From the NCBI GenBank assembly GCA_964019425.1, contig OZ025803.1:485001-549000 (forward strand): a DNA stretch of 64,000 nucleotides, read 5' to 3'. Of the stretch, positions 32,192-45,100 are shown in pieces (the stretch's first letter is position 1; each line of letters begins with the position of its first letter). The DNA is from Flectonema sp. DT1601 (lineage: Eukaryota > Euglenozoa > Diplonemea > Diplonemida > Diplonemidae). Under the pieces are notes generated by a model. That model had not been told where the DNA came from and did not search any database. It saw nothing but the letters and a program-made list of their open reading frames with translations. The translations under genes were made by a program, and so were the position numbers.

Positions 32192-33778
32192 TTATTTTGA
32201 AGGAATCGATTGCGTGATTCCGCTCTTACTGTTTCGCGATGGGAGGATACCACAGGGAGTGAACAATTGCCTGTCGGTTGCTGGGTTCATACCCATTCTA
32301 ATTATCATCTCGTCGGTAACAGGTGAGATGTTCTTCATCTCAGCTTCAGTTTCTGTGCACTCAATCCAGGCGAGTTCGAGCCACATCGCTGCGGTGTTCC
32401 CCCCGTTTGTATCAATCTCTTTTGTCATTCTTTCGAATGCCTGTTGAATGATAGGGTTCGATGAGACCTGGTTTATCATTGGCACTGTCGGAGGCAGGGC
32501 AACAGCTGAGGATCCTTCTAGTAAGCACGAAGAAGAACAGCCGTCATTGTCATTTACATTCCCATCATCACATTGCTCATTCTCATCAACTGTTCCGTCT
32601 CCGCAACATGTCAGTTTCGCTTCATCCGCAGCAGTAAACCAGTTCCATGATCCTGCAGCTGGGGCACCGATTAAGTGAACTAAGTTATCGTTACCGTAGA
32701 CGACTGAATGACCCCCAGGAAGATTCATCATATTATGCATGTCTCGAATAGTTACGGGTGTTCTTAGGTATTCACTCTCAGTTCCACGGCCGTCCACTGT
32801 AAAGGGCATGGTACTGTCCAGATCATGCTCACTTGTCGCAGGTGATGCAACGTAATGCAGTCTGGGATCTAAGTCGTCCTTCGACACCTCATCGTACCCG
32901 TTGTAGTCTTGCCAGATTCCCCACATTCTATCAACGTTAGCGTGGTGTAACCAGAACAGGGGATCTGCAGGTGAGAAGGCTGAGCTCATGTCACCCCCGA
33001 CCCAGTTATGTGGGGCAGCATGAGGATTTCCCTCAAATGTTGGTCTCCACGTTTCATAACTTGGGTTTGACGTAATCAGCTCCCTCATGCTCAGGGATCC
33101 TGTGAACCCACGAGATCCAAACCCACCAAAGTTTCTATTTAAACATCCGACGTTTTCAATGTTGTGGTCACTCCAACCGGCTCCTATCCCGTCAGAAACA
33201 CAAGTCTCACTGGGAGAGTGATACGCACCGAATGTCTCTGCGCGAAGAACAGAACTCATTTCTCGACTCTGTGCGTCACGTTCCCAATCCCAATAAGGAA
33301 GAGTCAAGCACTCAAATCCCCGCAGGCTGCGGATTGCGTTCTCATAAGCCAGGATGTACCAACGGTGCCAAGGAAGAAACGAACTAGTTCCGTGTGCAAA
33401 CCCAAAGTTGAAATCGTGTAGGACTACTAACTTACGGTACTCGTCGGGCTGCTCGGCGTTCAGAGTTTTCACCGCCTGGACGTATTCCTGTCGCTCACTG
33501 CAAGTCAAAAGGGACCAGGCTTTGCGGACTCTCGTCGCAGAACACGTAGCTCCTCCACCACATTCGCAACAGGCCTCGTTAGCAACGTATGTGTTGCGGC
33601 GTTTATTTCCCTTTTTAGCGCACCGATTCCTCTTACCATACCACGAGCAGCTCTTTCCCTTCGAATCAGTCCACTTTATGTTTGAGTCTCCATTCGGTAG
33701 TGTCAGTGAGTGACACACTTGTCCCTCTGTGAGACCAGTGAGCGCTAGCAAGCCTACAGCAGACAGGGTTTTTAACAT
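32192..33778 (-). CDS. Secreted tyrosinase (type-3 copper protein)
   Basis: 528 residues, single exon. Signal peptide at residues 1-19. Residues 20-80 form a Cys-rich module (SCSWYGKRNRCAKK to ANEACCECGGG). The tyrosinase domain (about 85-370) has CuA ligands in VVLHDFNFGFAHG and PWHRWYILAYENA, and CuB ligands in NPHAAPHNWVGG and FWLHHANVDRMW. Family chemistry: hydroxylation of monophenols and/or oxidation of o-diphenols using O2. A short Cys-rich repeat of DUF4215 type (CGDGTVDENEQCDDGN, then DGCSSSC) follows at about residues 400-430. Acceptor TCATCTCCCAATAG lies about 23 bases upstream. Whether it is an oxidase only cannot be told. Confidence 0.93.
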   Translation of the reverse strand: MLKTLSAVGLLALTGLTEGQVCHSLTLPNGDSNIKWTDSKGKSCSWYGKRNRCAKKGNKRRNTYVANEACCECGGGATCSATRVRKAWSLLTCSERQEYVQAVKTLNAEQPDEYRKLVVLHDFNFGFAHGTSSFLPWHRWYILAYENAIRSLRGFECLTLPYWDWERDAQSREMSSVLRAETFGAYHSPSETCVSDGIGAGWSDHNIENVGCLNRNFGGFGSRGFTGSLSMRELITSNPSYETWRPTFEGNPHAAPHNWVGGDMSSAFSPADPLFWLHHANVDRMWGIWQDYNGYDEVSKDDLDPRLHYVASPATSEHDLDSTMPFTVDGRGTESEYLRTPVTIRDMHNMMNLPGGHSVVYGNDNLVHLIGAPAAGSWNWFTAADEAKLTCCGDGTVDENEQCDDGNVNDNDGCSSSCLLEGSSAVALPPTVPMINQVSSNPIIQQAFERMTKEIDTNGGNTAAMWLELAWIECTETEAEMKNISPVTDEMIIRMGMNPATDRQLFTPCGILPSRNSKSGITQSIPSK

Positions 33779-34126
33779 TGTGTTGATGCAAAAAGATCTA
33801 TTGGGAGATGACTAATGTAATAAGCAGCAAAAATTGATAAATTCAGGGAATCTGACCATTCTCTTGAGGTTCCTGTACGATTAAATAACAACTTAAACAT
33901 TAACTACAGAGAAATTAAATAAGGGAAAGAATAAAAAGTTTTGTTTTAAAAATATCTAAAAAAAAAAGAATTAAAAAAAAAACATCTACGATAACAGAAT
34001 ATTTTCTCTTTGCTATTTCTAAAGTTCGCAATTAAGGTGCCATTGGAATAGAGAATAAGTTCTTTTTGACAATAATAGAAGAGATGACGAGACCAAAACA
34101 GAAACATATCACATGTTTGTCTTCTT
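33779..34126. other. Intergenic, no feature seen
   Basis: AT-rich spacer containing the tyrosinase acceptor at its low end; A-runs at 33959-33983. Confidence 0.45.
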
Positions 34127-34876
34127 TTAATCAAACGCAACACGACGGGTAACACCCTCAGGAGTTTTACGCGTAGACCTCCTCACTTTCCTTGGCTGAT
34201 AGGAATTCGGAGTACTGTTTGTTGTGAGAGAGCGGAGAGGTGACTTTTGAGCTAATGGAATGCCACCTGTTGAGGAAATCGTACTAAAAATCATATTCTC
34301 TTTCTCTCTTTCTCTTTGATATTTAATGTTATTTGGTGGGCTGACATTTTCGTCGTTAGTGTTGCCGCTAACACTACGAAGGGTTCTTTTTAAATTTCTC
34401 TTTTCGTGTTTCAGTTCTTCAATTTGAATACGAAGAGCGCTGTTTTGGAGCATCGAGTCATCACGTTGGGCTTCAGTATCACGGATTATGTCGTCTTTAG
34501 CAGTCACAGCCTCAACGAGATGTTCGCGTTCAGTGTTGTTAACTTCAGCAGATTGTTCTGAAGCTACCAAAAGTCTTTTCATTCTTGCTAATTCTCTTAC
34601 AAGTCGTTTGGTTTCAGTTCCCTGTTTTCCAGATAGTTCCTTGCACAGAACTTGAATATGTTCTGCTCCTTTCTCTGTAGTCCTTCGAAGGCTTTCGTCT
34701 AGCTCTGCTATTCTTGCATCTCTTACTTTTAGTGCAGCCTTCCAGTTTTGATTTACCTTCGTCACTGTCTTCTCATGCTTTGCCATTAAATCAACTGAGG
34801 CGTCAACAAGATGTTTCATTTGTCTAACACATCCGTCAAGGATCTCATCGATTTCATTTTCATTAGTCCCAGACAT
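34127..34876 (-). CDS. Coiled-coil protein (unknown)
   Basis: 249 residues from MSGTNENEID, placed 22 bases after the acceptor TGTACATCTCTCTAG. The frame is open 52 codons further upstream, but that part is hydrophobic, Cys-rich and ahead of the acceptor. Residues 10-180 are a continuous coiled coil. The C-terminal 60 residues are basic with SPLRS, STPNS and KTPEG sites, which resemble proline-directed kinase targets. No family recognised. Confidence 0.75.
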   Translation of the reverse strand: MSGTNENEIDEILDGCVRQMKHLVDASVDLMAKHEKTVTKVNQNWKAALKVRDARIAELDESLRRTTEKGAEHIQVLCKELSGKQGTETKRLVRELARMKRLLVASEQSAEVNNTEREHLVEAVTAKDDIIRDTEAQRDDSMLQNSALRIQIEELKHEKRNLKRTLRSVSGNTNDENVSPPNNIKYQREREKENMIFSTISSTGGIPLAQKSPLRSLTTNSTPNSYQPRKVRRSTRKTPEGVTRRVAFD

Positions 34877-37116
34877 TGTGTGTGGTTTTCCTTGACTAGA
34901 GAGATGTACATAAAGGACGCAAAGGTTAAAATATAAGGCAGAGGGAGTACAAGTTAGCACTTCACATTTATATATTTCTGTTTTTGAGGGAAATAGTAAA
35001 CAAGTGACACAACAACATTCACTAAAAAGCACTGCAGTAAAAGAGGAGCAACTTGCACTGAGGGAGGGGCGGGAGCTTCAGGGAGTACTTTCGACTGGAA
35101 AAATAACTATTCCATAAAGGTCATCCTCGAAACCTCCTCCACCCACTTTGATTGTGAAGGGGGCTTCTTCTTTGTGCTCTTGATTCGTTCTTGTTTTGTA
35201 TTCCTTTTTTATTCTTTGCGACTTTCTTATTTAAATTATTGGTTTACTGACTATCGTTCTCGGCCCGCTACCTCCACAACACATTTTATCCTTTTTTTTA
35301 TTTTTTTTATTTTTTTTCTTTCCTGTCAGGCTGTTACCGCTACGCGACGTGTTCCTCAGATTTCCCTATTTTTTTCCAACGTGTCTTACGCACCCCGCAC
35401 TACGAAACGAAATAACGGATTTTTTTTTTTTTTTTTTTTTTTTGGTTTATTGATGGTATTTTTATAAAAGGGCGGATTCTTTCATTTTCCTATGAAGGTT
35501 TTTTTTTTTTTAGTTTTTTTTTTTTTAAATTTCCTTTTTCCCATGCTTGATTTTTTTTTTATTGTGAATAGCTAAGAAGACTTGTCTCACCATCTTTATT
35601 TTTCTCCTTTTTTTTTCTTTTTCCCTTTTCACCTTACGTTCTTTTTTCTTAAAAAAAACTGTCGAAACAAAAAGAATATTCATTATAAAGAAAAAGGTAG
35701 TTGTTGTGACTCCAAGGTGTGACACAACTACTAACTCGCAGAATGAGTTGTGCAGAAGCCCTGCTGGGGGTCAGCATATCATGTCTTCCGAATACAACGG
35801 AAGTAAGCGCTTATAATTCTCGGACTCGCAAAAAAAAAAAAATAAAAATAAAAAGGACGCCTCAATGCGATTACATCCCCAATGGGGAGGCGGGTGAGAG
35901 CTCAGACTTAAAGGGGACTGTTACCTAACCCATCGAATGGGGTCCACGTATTCACAAACTATACTACAGGGGCGTCAAGCTATCGTGCTGTTCAAGGTGC
36001 GTTCCGATCTGAAACAACAATGCAAGAGGCCTATTAAAAAGATATAAGGAAAAATATATCGGAAAGAGTCTGCCGAAATGCCACGATCGTCACGGGGGAC
36101 GAGCTACACACAGTGGGGAAACAATTTAAAAAAAAAAAAAGCGGGGAACAAAAATACTCGCCACCTTTTACACTTTTTTACAACAATATCCTACGGAAAT
36201 CAAAGAGAAGGTAGATTGAACACTTTTCTTTCTTTCTTTTTTTTTTTTTTTCCTTGAAAACTTGCCCGGAAAAAGTCAAATAAAAAAATAGAAAAAAGAT
36301 CCAACTTGGGGAGGGAAAACAAAAAAAAAGAGTCAGGATAAAAGAATCATCTTTTTTTCAGTTTATTTAATTCGTGCTACTCAGGGCATGCGTAAGACTC
36401 CTTTCTTTTTAAGATTTTCAATTCCGTCGTTTTTTTTTTTTTCCTCCTTCTCCCCATTATCACAATTAAGACACATTAGAGTTGCGGGCCAGTCTTCCTA
36501 CAAACGATAGATTTCATGGTTTTACTTTTTTTTATTATAAAAAAAGAAAAAGGTTTCTTTTCCCTCCTTCCATGGGTTCCAGTTGGTGGGCTGTTGCTGT
36601 TCAAAGCAAACAAAACACCTCCGTCAAGGAGAAACAACACACACTGTTCAGAAGGTCTCTAGTGTGCAAAAAAAAAAAAAAAAAAAAAAGATTACTTTTC
36701 TTATTAACTCCAATTTTTATTCTCCGACTCAGCAAACGGGAAACCGTCAATGCTTTCTTGGAAGTTATATGTAACAAGCAACACGAAGTAAAGAGGATCT
36801 TGTGTAGTTAATCAACGTGTTGCATTTGCAGTAGATAAAGCACTGCCTTTTATTAATTGTTTTTTTTTCATGTTCGCGCGCGCAAGTGATTTCTTTATTT
36901 TTATGGCTAGGTCACAGTAAAAAGGTGCGAGCAGGGGGGAAACAACTAGGGAGGGGAGGAGGGATTTTTTTTTTTTCTTCTTATTTTTTTTTTTCATGCT
37001 TTTGTTTGTTTTTTTTTTTTTTATTTATTTTTTTTTATTCAAACAATAATAACACTTGATCGTGATCACCTGATCTTGATCTCTTCTGTTGGTTTTTAGG
37101 GTTTATGTTTCTCCCT

Positions 37117-37147
<31 letters not shown>

Positions 37148-37383
37148 CAACGAGACTCACGCACAACTAGAAACATTTGCCAGTGCAACCCTAAATAAAA
37201 CCTCTCACTGAACTCTAAATGCGTTATCGAGTCTCTGATTACTGTGATGAGCACAATATATTCAGGGACAGGGGGAACAATGATGCTTTTGGAGGGGCTC
37301 TGATTTTGGGAATCTGACTAAAAAGTGTGCTTCTTGTACACGGGATGGCAAAAAAAGTCTACTGTCAATAAGTAAGTAGGATG

Positions 37384-37414
<31 letters not shown>

Positions 37415-37834
37415 CCCCCTTTTTTCTTTTTTTCTTATTGACAATGGTTTTTTACCTCTTCTCCCTCGAGTTCATAACACTTGTTGATCCGTAACTGGGT
37501 TGTTCTTTCTTTCTCTTGTTTTTTTTTTTAAATTTAAATAAATGATACACCGATTAGCGGTTGTTGTATTTCAATTTTCATTCTTCGTAATGGGGAAACC
37601 AGGGGGGCTTTTTTTTTTTGGAAGGCGCAAAAATCTTGCCTTTATTGGGATAAGACAACGTTTTTTCTGCTTCTCTTTTTCTTAATTTTCCTGATAGGTT
37701 TCGTTTGTTTCCATTGCTGTGATAAACTCGGTTCTGTTTATGCAAGTCAACTACTAACACCAAGTAAAGGCAGTCATTCATGATAACGAAATAACAACAA
37801 ACTGACTACCTCCGAGAGATATTGAAGGCTGCAC
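34877..37834. other. 3-kb gene-free region with homopolymers and a hairpin cluster
   Basis: Long T or A runs at 35421-35443, 36237-36251, 36668-36688, 37010-37020, 37118-37147 and 37387-37414. Between them, 35690-36120 is less AT-biased and contains consecutive hairpins (see separate entry). No coding region is supported. Confidence 0.55.
35697..35811. ncRNA. Cluster of stem-loops, candidate structured RNA
   Basis: Successive stems: GTAGTTG/CAACTAC (35697-35731), ACTC/GAGT (about 35733-35747), GCTG/CAGC (about 35762-35775) and CTTCCG/CGGAAG (about 35793-35811). They lie within 115 bases, in the least AT-rich part of a gene-free region. I do not recognise a known RNA family, and short stems arise by chance, so this is tentative. 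Confidence 0.3.
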
Positions 37835-40800
37835 TTACTTAGCTTCCTGAAGGTTCTCGCCTTCAGGACGGCAACCTCCCTCCGCCCAGGTGATTATTTT
37901 ATTAAGCTTTTCTAAGTCTGACGCAGCGGTTTCCTATTTTTTTTTTTTTTTAAAGTTTGTAAACTTCCTCAAAAGACTTGACAACCTTTCTAATAACATA
38001 CCTCAGTGTTCTGTGATGGTGGTCCCAAGTACCACTGATTTGGAGGAACTACGAAGAAGTTATCAGCTGAGATCGAACCGTGAGTGAAGTCGTTCTGTGT
38101 TGGTGTTATTGTTTACTTTTCTTCCTTGCTTGACTAGTCTAAAAACAAATTAATGAAGCTCACGCATACCGAGTGCAACTCCGTCAGCACAGTCTCAACT
38201 CCAGAACCAGCTTTGTGTGCTGCGTTGTCGACAGCCCACTGAAATCCTCTGTTGTCTGTCAAGGAACCTCCAGGAGTTGCAAAGACGACCTGTTGTTTTT
38301 GTTGTTTTCTCCCCAATCGAATTCATCCATGATTTGAGATTATAATAAGTAAAATATTAATAAACACATACCCAGACATTCTCTCCCTTCTGGTCGCATC
38401 CGAATCCAACAGGTGCGACGACCGACATTCTCCTGCGTTGAGTTTTTGTAAATAAATAAAATATTACCCCTTACAGGAAGCATTCGCACATGAGCAGTTC
38501 CACTACACTACAAACAGATTTGAGTAATTAACATACCGACTTTGCATCTCTGCGACGCAGTCAGCGAATCGAAGCATTCTGATGGAGTCAGCTGAGTGTG
38601 CTGAACCAATTGAAAGTCTGGTAGTTTGCATCGTATCCTTCTTGAAGTAAGTGTTTGATGAGTGCCATGATAGCTCACAGCTAGGAACTGGCATAACAAT
38701 GTTACCGTTCTGTTTTGTTTTGTTGTTTGTATTTTTTGAATTTCTTTATATTTTTATAGTGACAAATTTCATTAACAGGAAATAAACCAAAATAACAAAC
38801 CTCACGAGCAGGAACATCAGTAACTCTTCTCATCATAACAACGCTGTTCTTTAACTGTTTTGGGATCTCACCAAAACTGGTGATAATTCTGTTCTCGTCG
38901 AGAGTTGAGGTTCCTTTTACTTCTAACTCAGTATCGATAATAGTGCAAGTGGTGATTGACCCTCCATCAACAATTATCTTACCTCCTCTGAAGACGCAGT
39001 TCTTCACAGTCTTGCTTCCAATATTTACGTGGCAGTGTACGAATTCAATTAATGAGAACTCATTCACATCAATCTCAGAAATGTCGATTACCTGTTCTTC
39101 TTCAGCTGCGGTTAGGATGACAGACGTTCGGTTGATTTCAGTCTGATTCTTCAGAGCAGCAGTAAAGTCTTCAACAGATGATACTTGAGCAGCATTCTTC
39201 AAAGGAGGTTCCGCAAGTGGCTTTCCAACAGTCTCAGCGGCAATTCGAAGTGCGTTAAATCTTCCCGGAAGGTCAAAGCGACTTTCGCACTGAATTGGAG
39301 TGCTGTTTGGTTCTCTCATTTCATCCGCAGCCTCATCGGCATCACCCTCGGAGACCCACTCCATGTGACACTTCTCCCATGGTCCCTTTACTCTGCACAT
39401 TCCGTGTTCACATCCCTGACCTCTTCCGTAGTCGATCATAATAGTCGTCAAGTTTAGTGGAGACAACTTCTTTATCTTATCAACAAACGGAGGAAGTACT
39501 CTTTCAAGACTATTTCTATCCGAGTATGCAGTGATAAGGATGTGCTTCACTGGAAGAAGGAGGCAGACATCAAGGAGGTCAGGCTGTGGAGCATCAGCCA
39601 ACTCAATCATCAAGTTGCGAAGCTTTGTGTATTCACCAGCAATCATTGCCTGACTCGCAAGTACTGGAAGCATTGACTGAAGTGCTCCCTTCTCCTTCTC
39701 ATCTCTTGAGATCTTCAACTCTAATGAAACGATATTAGAATTCTTTAGAACAGTGTAGAAACATTCAGCCAACAGAGGTGCTGCAGCTGAAGTAATGCCG
39801 TCAAACACAATTCTCTGAACGTCCTTTGCGGCTTCGGATTGCAGGTAGCTGGCAGCTTCAGCAGCGCGAATAATTGAAAACTCGTTGCATGAGATACAAA
39901 CCTCATCAGGTTTTGGTGCCGTAGAGTTCTTGTTAGCTGCAGGAGGGAGGTAAAGAGAAGGGACTTTAACGATCATGCCAGGTACGACTACAGCGCTAAG
40001 GAGATCACGGCCTTCGTGAGTGATTTCAGGACCGCTGCGGATGTCGAGTTTGACAATTGGAGCAGCCTGAGTTGCTTCCAGTCCATTCAACAATTCGGTA
40101 AATTCCTTCGCCTCATCGAGAGTCTTAATTGACATACGAAGAGTAGAGGACTGGTTACGAGATCTTAGCTGAGCAATCAGAGTCATTATACCAGTAAATC
40201 TATCAGCACCAGTTACTTCTAATAATTCAACTAATTCAACACGTGGAGGAAGTGCTGCAGCTATAGCGGAAATGCTTCCTGACGATAGTTCACAGCGATT
40301 CAATGAAATGGTTTCAACTTCCTGCAGGTCATCAATCTGAGCCTTGAATTCTGCTGCGATTGCTAGACCCATGTCTTTTGAAGCCTGTCTGGAAACCTCC
40401 TTCTCAGATAGCGACAAGTCAACGTGTCTCACCTTTCCTCTTACAATTGATCTAATAATACGCTTTACCTTACCGCTGAGGATACCAACTGGTCTCTCGT
40501 TCAATCCGGCAGCGACACTCAGGTCGATGGCAAGGGCAGGCGCAGTACCCCAAGGTTGCTTTCTCAACCACTTCGAGTTCATCGCCCAGGTTACTGTTCC
40601 TGTCAGTTCTGCCTGCGCTTTGTCTTGAAAGGTTGGAATGGATTCCGAATGGGTGTCCTTTAGAACATCTGAAATAGCATCAGTCACCGCCTCAGTAATT
40701 AGAACAAAAGCTGACCCTGGAGGTGCCTTCTGAGTGCTCCAATAGCGAGCTGGTCTAGTGTAAGGAATCGCAGTGCTCGATAGGGTGCTCTGCGGCTGCT

Positions 40801-42025
40801 TCTTGTTCGCGTGCAGCTGCAACATTTGAGACAACGAAGGCTCTTCCTTTTGAGCAGACCTGGCACCCCACATAGATCTGCTTTCACTTTGGGCCTCCTC
40901 TTGTTGCTGCATCTGAGTTGGGTGCCAAGCCATTCCACTCAAACCTGCGAGTGGTGGTGGTCTCCCTCCTCTCATTTGCTGGTGTTGGTGTTGGTGTTGG
41001 TGGTGGTGCTGATGGTGCATTCCCATCATGCGACCTTTTCCTCCCATGTGATGGTTGTTTTGAGCCTCACCATCTGCTTCATTTCTGTAGTAGTCAACCA
41101 TCGAGTCAATAATGTGAGCAAATGCACATCCCTGACCGAAACTGCAACTACCTGTGTTGTGATGACGTTGGCACCAACCGACGTGTCCGTGGTTGCGTAA
41201 ATGCGCGTCTGCACGAGCAGTCATTCGAAGATGGGCTTTTGGTACATCAAGGGTAGTACGAGGATCTACCTGTAGTCTAACTGTTTCATCCATTCCACCC
41301 ATACCGTGATGTCCATGATGGTGGTGATGATGATGGTGTAAATGAGAATGATGATGATGATGGTGGTGATGCATTCCCATTCTATTACGCATTCCTTCGT
41401 GACCACCAAAGTTCTCCTGATTTGGATGCATCATGGACATAATTCTCATCATGTCGTGATTGAGAGATGCCTGATCCATCATTCCCCCGATGAGAGCATT
41501 TCTCATTTGAGCTCCGAGGAATGGAGGTGTCTGGCGTGCCATTGGAGGGGTTTCTGGGATGTCATCCGCCCAGGTTTCAGGAGCTCCAAAAAGACCCATT
41601 GCGATTTCCGGATGAACTCCATCAGCGTTCATAAATGGAGTGTTTGGAGCAGATCTTCTTCCAATTCTACCTGAAGAAGGAGGGCGAAGGGACATCGATT
41701 TCACTGATCCTCCGGCGAGAATTGGAGTTTGTGAAGGTGTGACGGGAAGACTTCTTGAACCCGCATCCAACATATCCAAATCATTAACAAAATATTGCAT
41801 TGGTACTACTCCAGGTGTTACTGAGTATCCCCTCTTACCTCCTCTGGCACCACCCGCACTTGCTCCCTTACTTCCCCCTCCACCAACAGCTCCAGCAAGT
41901 TCCGTGACATCTAAATGATTTGATGACTTTGGTGCTGCACCTTCCTCTCCCTCCTTCCCACGCCAGCCGGACATGACGTCTAATTTGTCACTTTTGAGAT
42001 GAGAAATAACGTTAGCGGTACTCAT
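37835..42025 (-). CDS. CCCH zinc-finger protein, six exons
   Basis: Exons 38801-42025, 38537-38709, 38372-38432, 38170-38289, 38002-38094 and 37835-37933 join in phase to 1256 residues; donors are GTTTGT, GTATGT (three times) and GTATGC. Residues 215-245 and 340-360 are His-rich tracts. A finger of spacing C-x8-C-x5-C-x3-H (CQRHHNTGSCSFGQGCAFAH) sits at about residue 285, followed by a long alpha/beta region (about 430-1050). The 3' exons encode a compact region (GENVWVVFATPGGSLTDNRGFQW; FFVVPPNQWYLGPP). The finger plus low-complexity tracts suggest an mRNA-binding protein; a relation to kinetoplastid ZC3H proteins is my recollection only. Acceptor TTTCTTTTAG lies 23 bases upstream of the ATG. 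Confidence 0.87.
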
Positions 42026-42198
42026 AATTACTATTCAGGAAAACTAAAAGAAATCCACGTCTCCCTAATCCAGTATTGTAGTCAAAACTGTTAAAAACGG
42101 GGGGGGGAAACAAAGAAAAAGTAAAAAAAAAACACACACGCCCTTCTACGAGTACACATAAACTACTAATGAGAGATGGTATGTGAACAGCCTCAAGT

Positions 42199-45100
42199 TT
42201 ATTGGAAGCTGTTTACTAATTTTGAAAGTTCAATAGAAGCGGTGTCCGTCTCTGATGAAGATGGAGAAGTAATCCATACCAGTGTTGGATTATTTAATAT
42301 TTCCATAAGAACTTCTTTAGGAAGTGATTGAATAGTTTTAACGATAAGCATACGAGTCGATACCGTTGATGAAAACCAAACATCAATTATAAAAGTTATA
42401 AAGTCATCAAAATTGTGATTTTCAAAAGAGAAATTCACAACACGATTTTGATGAGCTGCTACTGCAATCAACATAAACACATCCGACATGAGACAATCAC
42501 AACTCTGAACAGCTTCTGAACTACTCTGCTGATACAAAAAGTAATAATGAGATACCTTCATAAGATGGTGCAGACTGATGACTGGACAAATCTTTTCATC
42601 TTGATCTACACCAATGGGGTGACTGCCTTCCAGAATCTTTAACAATACTTTCACTACAAGAGGTACCACAACTGGATTTGAATATATTTCAAAGCTCTCA
42701 TCACATATTAGTGTCGTTATCAAAGAGTACGGACAGAAACCATAATCACTCTCACCATGTGAGTGTGACGGATAATTATATCTGAGGATGCTCAACGACT
42801 GCTCTATTTCACTAAATAAAGGTCTCGACGGTGTTGACAAACAGACGTGTAGTAAAGTGACAGCTGAACGAGTTATTATTTCCAACGGAAGCACTTCATC
42901 AGACACGACAATATATGCAACCGTAATGACAGCAGCAAGTTCTACATGACATTGTTGAGAAGAAGCTTCCCAAGATAACAATACTCTACGACAGCTTTCT
43001 TGAATGTCTTGTCGATGTTCGTTTAACAACATCGGTTGAACAATGTTACCTACACAGAAAGCAACAGACTTTAAAAGTTTTACATTCGCTGATGAGTTCT
43101 CCTCATCCATTATTGAAGCCTCTATCATAGAACACAACACACCAGTTGTATCAATGTTTGGATTGTTAAAAGCAGCCTTACAACGTTCTGGAGTGGTTAG
43201 TTGTTTGATTATAAACTCCTCTGGAGGATGGTGTAAAAGAAAAAATTCAAGAATATTAAGAGAAACATTACTACCATCGTTATGCACCTCTTTAATATAT
43301 TCAAAAAGAAAATCAACTGTTTGAGGAATTACAAAATCACTGCAACATCCGCTAGCGAGGTTAAGTATTAATTTCAAACAAAGATGTCGTTGGGAGGTTG
43401 CTGAGTGGGTCATGTTCGCAGATGTTTGGTTGCTAATTACTGAGACACATTCGTTACAAAAATCACCCACCTGTCTCTTAGAGAATATCCTTACTTCTGA
43501 CCACATTACATCAAAGTGAACAGCCAAGATCTTAAACAGCATTACGTTCCCTTTGCAATTGTTAATGTGTAAAACATTTCCAACACATGGTAACACATCC
43601 TGTTGTTTATCTATGTCTGTCTCACTTGCGACATCTGACAGTTCTATTTGTAGAAGTCTATGAAGACAGTCTTTAGCAGTGCACTCTGCTATTCCTTCTG
43701 GTAGTTCATTCCATCTCAGTGATAAGTTAAGAAAGTGTTTCTTGATTACTACATGTAAACTATCACTGGCATCTAAACACAGAATGTGATTAGCAATAGA
43801 CAACAGAGTACATCTATGATGATCAGATTGAGGTGATTTCCGAACGAGAGAAGAGATTGCAACTTCTAACTGTTCATCAAACTGAACGGATTCGATTGAT
43901 GACTTTCGATACATTTCAATTATTACATCGAAAGCAGCTGCGTAAGTAACTTCTTTGTCATCATCAAAATCATCTTTTTTAGATTCATGTCGGAGATAAC
44001 TTTGTGTAATACTCTTAACTAATTCTTTATCAACAATCATATTAACAACCTCATGAAGCATACAAAAACAACCAGCAGCTGCGGTTGCTTCTACAGCAAC
44101 TCTCCTGTCAGAGTGCATTAAAAGAACATGTAGCGATGATGTTATTCGACGATGGAGAGATAGCCGGACAGATACCTTCAATAAAATGAGAGCATCAATA
44201 GCTGCTGTTAGAGAACGTGTTAAATGAATTAGATTGGTGATCACACCTTTTGAAGTAGCTGTTGAACCACTTCGTGTGTTCTGTCTTGATATTCCTTCAA
44301 GAATACCTTCCACAGCGACGGTTACTTTAGAAGTATTTGAGTATCCACTGCAATGAAAAGAATTTAATAAATTACAACTTCTAACTAAAAGTTCATCATC
44401 ATCAGAAGTTAAACATCCGACCAAGTAATCTGGTAAAGGAGTTCCCGCTAGTGCCTCAACGTAACCATTTGCTGTACAAAGCCGTTCGAGTAACACTAAT
44501 AATGCTTGTTGGATGTCAGAATCTTTTTGAAGAAGAAATCGACATATCGCTTTAGGAAGAGAGACAGCTACATAACTTCGATGGAACATGAGATCAACTT
44601 CATAGAATGGAAGGCTTTCAATAATATCAGTTGAGTTAACACAGCAGGTATTCAAGAACGCAATTACGTTCGCAGCAAGTGCAGAGCGAGGAGGAGCAAT
44701 CTGAAGCGCAGCTGTCACAACAACGAGTAATTTACATTCGGAGAGTTTTTCAAAGAAAGCTGCAACCGAACATTGCTGCACCACCTTCAAAAACACATAA
44801 ACAACACTCGCTAGCGTCTCATCATTGACAATAGCTCCCTCCGATATGTGAGGAAAAGAACCACTTTCTATAACAGTAAGAAAGTTCTCTAAGACGTCAA
44901 AGTGACACTCGACTAGAAGTTCAGCAGCCTCAGGACAAACAGAAAAAACTGAACTCAGTAACGACACGGCAGAGGAAGCCCCTAATGATGTTTTGCAATT
45001 TATATAATTTCCCCAAAAAGCCCCCAAAAAAGCAGGAGAGCAAACAGTCGTCCCGCAGACGGAAGCGAACTGGATCGCCATTTCTTCAAAATATTGCGAG

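Noticed and set aside
40344-41918. Plus-strand frames of 80-130 codons opposite the CCCH gene
   Set aside because: They are antisense shadows of a conserved minus-strand coding region with His-rich repeats.
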